A stretch of 8,990 nucleotides of DNA from Deltaproteobacteria bacterium (GTDB taxonomy: Bacteria > Desulfobacterota > DSM-4660 > Desulfatiglandales > Desulfatiglandaceae): NCBI GenBank assembly GCA_011051075.1, contig DREN01000212.1, positions 1-8,990 of the forward strand. The letters are read 5' to 3'. Of the stretch, positions 1 through 5,013 are shown piece after piece. Below the pieces are notes generated by a model, which was not told where the DNA came from, made no database searches, and saw only the letters and a program-made list of their open reading frames with translations. Every line of letters starts with the position of its first letter. Position 1 is the stretch's first letter. A program made the position numbers and the translations under genes.

Positions 1-26
1 CTGGATACTGGATACTGGATATCCAG
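1..26. repeat. CTGGATA short tandem repeat with terminal palindrome
   Basis: Three perfect head-to-tail copies of the heptamer CTGGATA occupy 1-7, 8-14 and 15-21. The last copy runs into its own reverse complement, so 15-26 is a perfect 12-bp palindrome (CTGGATATCCAG). The array starts at the first base and may continue outside the window. It lies downstream of the DUF1178 stop codon and has no coding potential that I can see. Similar degenerate short repeats between genes are familiar from deltaproteobacterial genomes, but that is recollection, not something shown here. Confidence 0.7.
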
Positions 27-77
27 GGTAGATAGATTGGATAGGGAAGCGCCCTCATCATCTTCAATACCCCCGTG

Positions 78-503
78 TCAGTTGACATTCTTGTCATCCT
101 CTGAAATTGGGAAGGGGATCTTGACGAATTCTACCCCCTCTTCCTTCAGGGTTTTTTCCTCATCGGCCGTTGCAGAACCCCGTATGCTCCTCCTCTCGGC
201 AGCCCCGTAGTGTATTTTGAGCGCCTCTGCGGCGAACCTGGTACCAACGTCCTCGGAGTTGTTTTTCACGTACTCCACCACCTCTTTTGCCAGCCGTTGG
301 TAATCGATAGTCTCCTCCCCGGGCACGGGAACGGATTGTGATTTCTTTACTGCAACGGGAGACATCACCTTCCTGACGTTGGCATCGTCACAAAAGGGAC
401 ATCGAACAAGGTCTTGGGCGTTCTGTTTATCAAACGACTCGTTACTGTCAAACCAGCCCTCAAATATATGTCCCTGAGAACACTCCAGATCAAATACTAT
501 CAT
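78..503 (-). CDS. DUF1178 family protein
   Basis: A 141-residue protein of the DUF1178 family, whose function is unknown. The family signature is clear: an N-terminal FDLECSQGHIFEGWF stretch, then a CPFC pair (Cys35 and Cys38) that with Cys8 could form a small metal-binding ribbon. A C-terminal block follows with DVGTRFAAEALKIHYG and ERRSIRGSAT. Length is normal for the family. The ATG at 503 has a good ribosome binding site, GAGGAG, about nine bases upstream. It is the last gene of the minus-strand unit XRE-cupin, nfo, DUF1178 and begins 17 bases after the nfo stop codon. No intrinsic terminator with a clear T-run is visible after its TGA at 78-80. The family assignment is secure; the biochemical role is not known. 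Confidence 0.9.
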   Translation of the reverse strand: MIVFDLECSQGHIFEGWFDSNESFDKQNAQDLVRCPFCDDANVRKVMSPVAVKKSQSVPVPGEETIDYQRLAKEVVEYVKNNSEDVGTRFAAEALKIHYGAAERRSIRGSATADEEKTLKEEGVEFVKIPFPISEDDKNVN

Positions 504-520
504 CCAAATTTACTCCTCGC

Positions 521-1381
521 CTATTTCTCCATCAGCAGTCTCAAGGTTCTTAGGTTCTGTAAATCCCTGTCAGCGCCCGAGTCATCCCTCCCCTTGGGGG
601 TTTCCAGCAGAAACGGCAGCCCCCTGAACAGGGGGGATTTCAGGAAAAATGAAAAAGGCCTTTTCCCTATGAGACCCTGGCCGATATGTTCGTGCCTGTC
701 AACCCTGGATCCGAGGGCCCTTTTTGAATCGTTCATGTGGAAGAGGCGACACCGGCTCAGACCCACGGTGGCATCAAGGTGCCTTATAAGCCTCTGATAG
801 CTCTTCTCATCCCTGAAGTCATAGCCGGCCGCAAAGAGATGGCAGGTGTCCACACATACGCCGAGCCGTTCCTCCACCCCAGCCATCTCCAGGATTTCGG
901 CAAGGTGTTCAAGGCGATAACCCAGGCTTGTCCCCTGCCCGGCCGTTGTCTCGAGGAGTATCCTCACCCGCGATAGAGGCGTCATGTCAAAGATACGCCT
1001 TAGAGACTCTGCAATACGCCTGATGCCGGTTGTTTCGCCGTCACCCAGGTGCGCCCCCGGGTGCATCACGACCTGGGGGATACCCAGGCGCTCCGCCCTG
1101 TCCACTTCATCCAGGAGGGCCTGAAAGGAGCGTTCCCTCCCCTCCCGGGAGGGGGAGGCCAGGTTGATCAGGTAACTGTTATGGGAGGCCACCGGCTCCA
1201 CGCCCATCTCTGCCCTGGCCTCTTTGAAGGCATGGATCTTATCGGGAGCCAGGCCGGCGGGACCCCACCTGTTCGGACTAATGGTAAATATCTGGATTAC
1301 CTGGCAGCCACTTCTTTTTCCCCTGAAAAGGGCCTTGTGCAGGCCGCCGGCAATGGACATATGTGCGCCCAGCAGGGGCAC
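521..1381 (-). CDS. nfo: Endonuclease IV (deoxyribonuclease IV, AP endonuclease)
   Basis: This 286-residue TIM-barrel enzyme cleaves the DNA backbone 5' of abasic sites in base-excision repair, using three zinc ions. All nine zinc ligands of the family can be placed: His67 (SHNSY), His107 (VMHPG), Glu144 (LLETTAGQG), Asp178 and His181 (VDTCH), His215 (FHMND), Asp228 and His230 (VDRHEHIG) and Glu260 (LLETPKG). The length matches E. coli Nfo, so it should be active. The start is GTG at 1381. It gives the canonical GAHMS N-terminus close to the start, whereas the ATG eight codons in would remove part of the first strand. One base separates the stop codon of the upstream XRE-cupin gene from this GTG, and the ribosome binding site lies within the end of that gene, which suggests translational coupling. 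Confidence 0.96.
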   Translation of the reverse strand: MPLLGAHMSIAGGLHKALFRGKRSGCQVIQIFTISPNRWGPAGLAPDKIHAFKEARAEMGVEPVASHNSYLINLASPSREGRERSFQALLDEVDRAERLGIPQVVMHPGAHLGDGETTGIRRIAESLRRIFDMTPLSRVRILLETTAGQGTSLGYRLEHLAEILEMAGVEERLGVCVDTCHLFAAGYDFRDEKSYQRLIRHLDATVGLSRCRLFHMNDSKRALGSRVDRHEHIGQGLIGKRPFSFFLKSPLFRGLPFLLETPKGRDDSGADRDLQNLRTLRLLMEK

Positions 1382-1382
1382 C

Positions 1383-2129
1383 CTACCTCTCGGCGTAGAG
1401 AACGGCTAAGATCCTGGTCCTCTCAGGGCCGTGGCATTTAACCAGATGGGGGACGGTAGAGTCATAGTAGATGGCATCCCCGGGATGAAGCAGATGGATC
1501 TCATCTTCCAGCCGGACTTCCATGGTCCCTTCGAGCACGTAGATAAACTCCTGGCCGTCATGGGTGGACCTCTCCTCCTCTGTTTCAGCAGGGTCCAGAG
1601 ACACAAGGAAGGGCTCCATATGCCTGTTTTTCTTGTGGGGGGCCAGAGACTCATAACCATAACCGTAGTAGGCCCCCTTTTTTGAATCGTACCGTGATAT
1701 TACCTTCCGGTCGTCCCTCCGCACGATCGTATAGGACCTGTCCTCATCCCCTGAAATGAAGTACCCCATCTTCAGGTCAAGGGCCTTTGCCAGCCTTATT
1801 ATGGTCCCCAGGGGCGGGGCCATGGTCCCGTTCTCGATCTCTTCCAGAAGGGAAACATCCAGACCGGTCCTCTGTGAGATATCCATTAGGCTGAGGTTGC
1901 GCTCCTCCCTGACCTTCCTGACCCGTTCCCCCACATTCACCTGAATATCTTCTGCGGGCGCATCTTCACCGATGCTCTCCAGGAAATCCTTTTCCTGATC
2001 CCTTTTACCGAACTGGTCGCTTATATCGGACAGAAAATCGTGGTAGGCATCACGGGTATCAGACCGTTCACTATCTTTTTCCATATTCCTTATCCCCTGT
2101 CTTAACCCGGCCGAACCGCCACCGGACAC
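1383..2129 (-). CDS. XRE-type helix-turn-helix regulator with C-terminal cupin domain
   Basis: A 248-residue predicted DNA-binding regulator. Residues 1-62 are an acidic, charged extension. Residues about 67-122 form an XRE/Cro-type helix-turn-helix (VGERVRKVREERNLSL, then ISQRTGLDVSLLEEIENG). Residues about 165-245 form a cupin sensor with GQEFIYVLEG (motif 1) and HPGDAIYYDSTVPH (motif 2). This is the family architecture in which the cupin senses a small ligand. The GTG at 2129 was chosen because GAGGAG lies nine bases upstream; an in-frame ATG at 2084 (residue 16) is the alternative but its spacing is poor. It is the first gene of the unit with nfo and DUF1178, so it may regulate its own operon; that is inference. 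The ligand cannot be read from the sequence. Confidence 0.9.
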   Translation of the reverse strand: MSGGGSAGLRQGIRNMEKDSERSDTRDAYHDFLSDISDQFGKRDQEKDFLESIGEDAPAEDIQVNVGERVRKVREERNLSLMDISQRTGLDVSLLEEIENGTMAPPLGTIIRLAKALDLKMGYFISGDEDRSYTIVRRDDRKVISRYDSKKGAYYGYGYESLAPHKKNRHMEPFLVSLDPAETEEERSTHDGQEFIYVLEGTMEVRLEDEIHLLHPGDAIYYDSTVPHLVKCHGPERTRILAVLYAER

Positions 2130-2429
2130 TAAAATTTACTCCTCAAGACCCTGTGGGATGCCGGGACAGGAGCGGTATGAATGCCTCCCGACCTACCAGA
2201 CCCTTAAAAAGATAACCCTCCCCGTAGGAAAATCAAGGCAGGAGAAGGCCTGCACGGACGGCCAGGATCAGCCCGGAAACCCGACCGGAATGTCCCGGTC
2301 CTGCGGGGAGGCAAAGGCACCATGGCTGCGAAAGATCCCGGCCAGTAGATGTAGATGCCTCACATGCTGGCCAGGTACCGGATTTTCAAGCCTCCCGGTG
2401 GGAGACCCGGGCGTCCGAAACAGCGCCCA
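2130..2429. other. Non-coding gap between XRE-cupin gene and first dodecin gene
   Basis: No convincing gene is visible here; the open frames lack family resemblance and good ribosome binding sites. The right part is the 3' side of the dodecin gene and the left part is the XRE-cupin leader. Small GC-rich inverted repeats are present: GACCGG/CCGGTC at 2283-2288 and 2295-2300, GGCCAG/CTGGCC at 2340-2345 and 2367-2372, and CTCCC-GGT-GGGAG near 2394-2406. The last lies just past the dodecin stop and could end that transcript, but it lacks a T-run. Confidence 0.5.
2209..2236 (-). promoter_or_regulatory. Possible sigma70-type promoter for the XRE-cupin/nfo/DUF1178 unit
   Basis: On the minus strand TTGATT (2231-2236) and TATCTT (2209-2214) lie 16 bases apart, each matching four of six consensus positions. 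Transcription would start near 2202, leaving a leader of about 70 bases before the GTG at 2129. The position suits the operon but the match is modest. Confidence 0.25.
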
Positions 2430-2636
2430 TCAGGTCTCAAGCACAAAGATGATCTCCATCCTCACCCGGTACTCACTGATGGTGTCATCCTCAATGGCCA
2501 CCCTTTGCTCCAGAACCCTCAGACCGGTAATTCCCCTCAGGGTCTTGCTTGCCCTTTCAAACCCAACCCTTATGGCATCATCGAAACTGATTGGAGAGGC
2601 TCCGATAATCTCCGAAACTCTTGCCACCCGCTCCAT
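2430..2636 (-). CDS. Dodecin family protein (first paralogue)
   Basis: A 68-residue dodecin-type protein. Dodecins are small dodecameric flavin- or ligand-binding proteins that store or buffer flavins in the cytosol. The N-terminal MERVARVSEIIGASP strand, the FDDAIRVGFERASKTLRGI helix and the C-terminal EYRVRMEIIFVLE strands fit the fold. The start is the ATG at 2636, which has a perfect AGGAGG (2644-2649) seven bases upstream; a GTG eight codons earlier would place that site inside the gene. The aromatic residue that stacks on flavin in classical dodecins (the Trp of LRWFEV) is not present: the matching stretch reads LRGITGLRV. Ligand specificity is therefore uncertain. It stands alone, divergent from the LOG gene across a structured 464-base gap. 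Confidence 0.88.
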   Translation of the reverse strand: MERVARVSEIIGASPISFDDAIRVGFERASKTLRGITGLRVLEQRVAIEDDTISEYRVRMEIIFVLET

Positions 2637-2791
2637 AAAAAGACCTCCTGTCTGCAGCACACTGATTCAGGGATAAAACTACGGCCGGGTTGAGGGCTTC
2701 TCTTCTCCACTCTAACCCTGTCTGCCCGAAAATTCCAAAGAAGCCGGGCAAAGACTATCCCTTGACACCGGCAAGTCACAGGGTTACTCTG

Positions 2792-2820
2792 TTGACCGTC
2801 CACAAATTAGGGGATAAGAT
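2792..2820 (+). promoter_or_regulatory. Sigma70-type promoter candidate reading toward the LOG gene
   Basis: TTGACC (2792-2797, five of six) and TAAGAT (2815-2820, four of six) are separated by exactly 17 bases. Transcription would begin near 2826-2828, inside the adjoining AT-rich palindrome. A second perfect TTGACA lies 30 bases upstream (2762-2767) but has only a weak -10 (TACTCT) at the right distance. The site is about 270 bases before the LOG start codon, so its transcript would carry the long hairpin and the terminator-like stem. Confidence 0.45.
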
Positions 2821-2822
2821 CA

Positions 2823-2841
2823 AAAAAATCAATGATTTTTT
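2823..2841. repeat. AT-rich 19-bp palindrome, possible operator
   Basis: AAAAAATCA and its perfect reverse complement TGATTTTTT are separated by a single A. The palindrome begins two bases after the proposed -10 box and covers the predicted transcription start. That is a typical place for a repressor operator, although a one-base loop would also allow a DNA cruciform. No matching binding protein can be named. Confidence 0.5.
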
Positions 2842-2847
2842 GAGAGG

Positions 2848-2998
2848 TCCCGTATCCTATAGAGTTTCAGATAATGATTTTGGCAAGGCCAGAGGGAGGA
2901 ATCGGAGTAAGTCGTACCCATAGTACGTCGTCGACGATTCCGACCCGATAACGCAGTCCAAAATCTTTATCTGGAAGTCTATATCAATAAATACGGGA
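2848..2998. repeat. 151-bp long imperfect inverted repeat (MITE-like or structured RNA)
   Basis: The outer arms TCCCGTAT (2848-2855) and ATACGGGA (2991-2998) are perfect complements. After a small asymmetric internal loop, 2858-2883 pairs with 2958-2983: of 26 positions, 23 are Watson-Crick pairs, one is a G-T wobble and two are mismatches. The core of these arms is CAGATAATGATTTTGG against CCAAAATCTTTATCTG. Inside lie a perfect 7-bp arm (GGAATCG at 2898-2904 with CGATTCC at 2935-2941) and a terminal 5-bp arm (CGTAC/GTACG, 2913-2917 with 2923-2927) around a CCATA loop. No protein is encoded. Such a length of near-perfect symmetry is far beyond chance and fits either a palindromic mobile repeat or a stable RNA hairpin. 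Confidence 0.8.
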
Positions 2999-3011
2999 TT
3001 AACAGCCTTTT

Positions 3012-3060
3012 ACCCCCCCCTTGGTCCCGCCTTGGCGGATCCCAGGCAGAGGGGGTTTTT
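3012..3060 (+). terminator. Terminator-like or attenuator stem upstream of the LOG gene
   Basis: ACCCCC starting at 3012 can pair with GGGGGT ending at 3056. The enclosed segment forms TGG/CCA and a perfect CCGCC-TT-GGCGG hairpin (3027-3038). Five T residues (3056-3060) follow the G-run, as in an intrinsic terminator read on the plus strand. It sits 40 bases before the LOG start codon and no plus-strand protein gene lies upstream. It may therefore end a short RNA started near 2827 or act as a leader attenuator. The eight-base C-run also allows slipped pairings. Confidence 0.45.
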
Positions 3061-3100
3061 GAAAAGCCCCACGTCCCGTTGAAAGGAAGGATTTAAAGCC

Positions 3101-3754
3101 ATGTTGGAAAATCAGTATATTGTGAACGATCTTACCTTGAACGATTCCTGGCGCATGTTTCAGATCATGGCGGAATTCGTGAAGGGTTTTGAAGTGATGC
3201 CCGAGGCCTACCCTGCCGTAAGCATATTCGGCTCCTCCAGGACGAAGTCCAAGAGCGCCGTTTACAGGGATACGGTCAAGATGTCCCGTCTCCTGGTAGA
3301 GGCCGGATTCAACGTCATTTCAGGAGGGGGGCCGGGGGTCATGGAGGCTGCGAACAAGGGGGCGGCCGAGGCCGGAGGCACCTCGGTTGGGCTTCACATC
3401 GAACTTCCAAGCGAACAGGAGCCCAACGAATACGCCAACGTAAGGCTCAACTTCAGGTATTTTTTCATCAGGAAGGTTATTTTTGTAAAGTATTCTGTGG
3501 CCTATATCATCATGCCCGGTGGGTTCGGGACCCTTGACGAGCTATTTGAGGCCCTGACCCTGATCCAGACAAAGAGGATCAGGCATTTCCCGGTCATTCT
3601 GCTGAACTCCCGGTTCTGGGAAGGACTCTTGGACTGGATCAGGGAGGCCATGATAAGGGAGCAGACCATTTCCGAACCGGACCTTGAGATATTCAATCTG
3701 GTAGACACCCCTGAAGAGGCCGTGGGCATCATAAAGAGAAGAGTTGTCATCTGA
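3101..3754 (+). CDS. LOG family protein (TIGR00730-type Rossmann-fold nucleotide 5'-monophosphate phosphoribohydrolase)
   Basis: A 217-residue protein of the LOG/lysine-decarboxylase-like family. Characterised members hydrolyse the N-glycosidic bond of (cytokinin) nucleoside 5'-monophosphates to give free base and ribose 5-phosphate. The Rossmann signatures are intact: SIFGSSRTKS (41-50), SGGGPGVMEAANKG (74-87), the catalytic Arg124-Lys125 pair (FFIRKVIF) and PGGFGTLDE (139-147) with catalytic Glu147. The ATG at 3101 follows AAGGAAGGA at a usable distance. The next gene, rsmG, begins eight bases after its TGA, so the two are probably cotranscribed. In bacteria without plant hosts, the likely role is nucleotide salvage or removal of modified nucleotides rather than hormone synthesis. 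The old lysine decarboxylase label is misleading. Confidence 0.9.
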   Translation: MLENQYIVNDLTLNDSWRMFQIMAEFVKGFEVMPEAYPAVSIFGSSRTKSKSAVYRDTVKMSRLLVEAGFNVISGGGPGVMEAANKGAAEAGGTSVGLHIELPSEQEPNEYANVRLNFRYFFIRKVIFVKYSVAYIIMPGGFGTLDELFEALTLIQTKRIRHFPVILLNSRFWEGLLDWIREAMIREQTISEPDLEIFNLVDTPEEAVGIIKRRVVI

Positions 3755-3762
3755 GAAAACTG

Positions 3763-4497
3763 GTGGTGGAAGATATTGAATCGCTGGCAGACAGGTTCGG
3801 GCTGCAACTCTCATGGGACCAGATCCGCAGGCTGGAAATATTTCTGGATCAACTGGAGGCCTGGAACAGGAAGATCAACCTGACAGGGCTCAGGTCCCGA
3901 AGGCGAATTATCAACGAGCTCCTGATAGACTCCCTTATACCCGCCACCCTGATCCCGCACACGGGCAGGCTTCTGGACATCGGCTCTGGGGCCGGGTTTC
4001 CCGCCGTCCCCATCAAGATATCCAGACCCTATCTTGAGTGCCTTCTTCTTGAACCCGCCTCCAAAAAGGTCAGTTTCCTCAAACAGGTCGTCCGGGCTGC
4101 GGGCCTCCAGAAAATTGGTATCCTCAGAGGCCGCATTGAGGAAGCCGCGGCCGTCCTTAACCAGAAAGGGTACCACGTTATTACTTCAAGGGCCGTGGTT
4201 CCTCTGCCGGGGCTTATCAGATGGGCAGTCCCTCACCTTGCGCCCGGTGGCATGATAGTGGCCTTCTTAGGCAGGAACAGCGAGAGAGTGATGGAAGAAA
4301 GTGCTGATCTGATCGATAAGCACCATCTGTTTACCTTCAGATCCATCTCCTATCTGCTGCCGGGAAAAGGCCTGCCCAGGACAATCCTGAGCTTGAAAAG
4401 GAAGGGTCAAACGGATTGTAACCAAAAGGCCCCCTCTCCCCCACTCTTGGAATGCTGTCAGGTCAGGGGACCCCGGCTGCCAGGCAATGGATCGTAA
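3763..4497 (+). CDS. rsmG: 16S rRNA (guanine(527)-N7)-methyltransferase RsmG (GidB)
   Basis: A SAM-dependent enzyme that methylates N7 of G527 in 16S rRNA; loss of its activity gives low-level streptomycin resistance in several bacteria. The N-terminal helices end in LEAWNRKINLTGL (31-43), the usual RsmG entry motif. The SAM-binding motif is LLDIGSGAGFPAVPIKI (70-86; family consensus has FPG where this has FPA). It is followed by LEPASKKVSFL (96-106), RGRIEE (122-127) and VITSRAV (139-145). The start is GTG at 3763 (or the adjacent GTG at 3766); the Shine-Dalgarno sequence is weak and coupling to the LOG stop nine bases back is likely. At 244 residues it is longer than the roughly 207 of E. 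coli. The family homology ends near residue 214 and about 30 Pro/Cys-rich residues follow that look like read-through into non-coding DNA. Confidence 0.93.
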   Translation: MVEDIESLADRFGLQLSWDQIRRLEIFLDQLEAWNRKINLTGLRSRRRIINELLIDSLIPATLIPHTGRLLDIGSGAGFPAVPIKISRPYLECLLLEPASKKVSFLKQVVRAAGLQKIGILRGRIEEAAAVLNQKGYHVITSRAVVPLPGLIRWAVPHLAPGGMIVAFLGRNSERVMEESADLIDKHHLFTFRSISYLLPGKGLPRTILSLKRKGQTDCNQKAPSPPLLECCQVRGPRLPGNGS

Positions 4498-4525
4498 GGG
4501 TTAAAGGGGCCTTGGTCGGACTACC

Positions 4526-4735
4526 CTATTTCACATACTTGAAGGATACGTTAAGCCTTGTGCGAAAGGACGTCACCTGCCCGTTTTCAATGGTCACGTC
4601 CAGCTTGGTCACCTCGGCGATCCTGAGATCCTTGAGGCTTTCCCCTGCCGTGGAGATTGCGGTCTTTGCAGCTTCTTCCCATGATTGATCACTAGTACCC
4701 ACCAACTCGATAATTTTGTACGTGCTTCCAGCCAT
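4526..4735 (-). CDS. Dodecin family protein (second paralogue)
   Basis: A 69-residue dodecin-type protein with the classical opening TYKIIELVGTS (5-15), the SWEEAAKTAISTAGESLKDL helix and the closing strand pair around ENGQVTSFRTRLNVSFKYV. The ATG at 4735 was chosen over the ATG two codons upstream (4741) because AGGAGG occupies 4742-4747: that is six bases from the inner ATG but directly abuts the outer one. Classical flavin-binding dodecins have a tryptophan at LRWFEV; here the stretch is LRIAEV, so flavin stacking in the known mode is doubtful. It converges on rsmG with 28 bases between stop codons and is clearly distinct from the dodecin at 2430-2636. Confidence 0.9.
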   Translation of the reverse strand: MAGSTYKIIELVGTSDQSWEEAAKTAISTAGESLKDLRIAEVTKLDVTIENGQVTSFRTRLNVSFKYVK

Positions 4736-4760
4736 TTTCATCCTCCTCGTAACGGTAAAA

Positions 4761-4778
4761 GGTTGCAGCTACTGCACC
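4761..4778 (-). other. Small hairpin with short T-run in the second dodecin leader
   Basis: On the minus strand GGTGCAG and CTGCAACC can pair with one bulged A around a TAG loop, followed by TTTT and then the AGGAGG ribosome binding site. The position between a likely promoter and the start codon would suit weak attenuation or mRNA stabilisation. The stem is short and the T-run has only four bases. The AT-rich DNA at about 4810-4890 probably holds the dodecin promoter; TTGTAA and TAAAGT 17 bases apart on the minus strand are one candidate pair. Confidence 0.25.
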
Positions 4779-4945
4779 ATGCCTTGAGGTCAGGTATCAC
4801 CCCCTTTCAACTTAGAGATATTTTTCACAATCTATATTAGCCTATACTTTATCAAACCAACTGATCCTTTACAAGATTTATTTTTAGACCATTCAGCCAG
4901 GGAACGACACCCTACCAAATGTGGGCAAGGGGGCCGTGAGATACG

Positions 4946-4972
4946 TTGACAACCGCTCCACCCTGATCTAAT
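4946..4972 (+). promoter_or_regulatory. Candidate sigma70 promoter for cobS
   Basis: A perfect TTGACA (4946-4951) is followed after 15 bases by TCTAAT (4967-4972, five of six); TAATAG at 4969-4974 is an alternative -10 with a 17-base spacer. Transcription would start near 4980, leaving a leader of about 35 bases before the cobS ATG. Box quality is good but spacing is not ideal for either pair. Confidence 0.4.
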
Positions 4973-4986
4973 AGATGGAGGGATCC

Positions 4987-5001
4987 ATGAAATGCTCATA
5001 A
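4987..5001 (+). other. Possible four-codon leader ORF (MKCS) ahead of cobS
   Basis: ATG AAA TGC TCA TAA lies four bases after GGAGGG (4977-4982), a strong ribosome binding sequence, and ends 12 bases before the cobS start in the same frame. Translation of it could feed ribosomes to cobS. A chance occurrence is quite possible given its size. Confidence 0.2.
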
Positions 5002-5013
5002 GGACGGAAGGCA

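Noticed and set aside
1..26. CRISPR array
   Set aside because: The repeats are seven bases long with no spacers, and no cas gene is present.
414..797. Plus-strand open frame over DUF1178 and nfo
   Set aside because: It is antisense to two well-supported genes and has no ribosome binding site or recognisable domain.
2283..2300. GACCGG-AATGTC-CCGGTC hairpin as a terminator
   Set aside because: A stable small stem, but no T-run follows on either strand and it lies far from the dodecin stop codon.
2158..2676. 172-residue plus-strand open frame in the gap before the first dodecin
   Set aside because: It overlaps the whole dodecin gene on the opposite strand, and its low-complexity composition resembles no known protein.
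3101..3754. Lysine decarboxylase
   Set aside because: That old label for this family is incorrect; the PGGFGTLDE and SGGGPGVME motifs mark LOG-type phosphoribohydrolases.
4426..4513. AAGGCCCC/GGGGCCTT inverted repeat as a bidirectional terminator between rsmG and the second dodecin
   Set aside because: The 8-bp arms are 72 bases apart, the left arm lies in the rsmG reading frame, and no good T-run follows on the plus strand.
4742..5013. Cobalamin riboswitch upstream of cobS
   Set aside because: A stretch near 4899-4917 (CAGCCAGGGAACGACACCCT) superficially recalls the B12 box, but the box does not match and the conserved core elements of the riboswitch are not recognisable.
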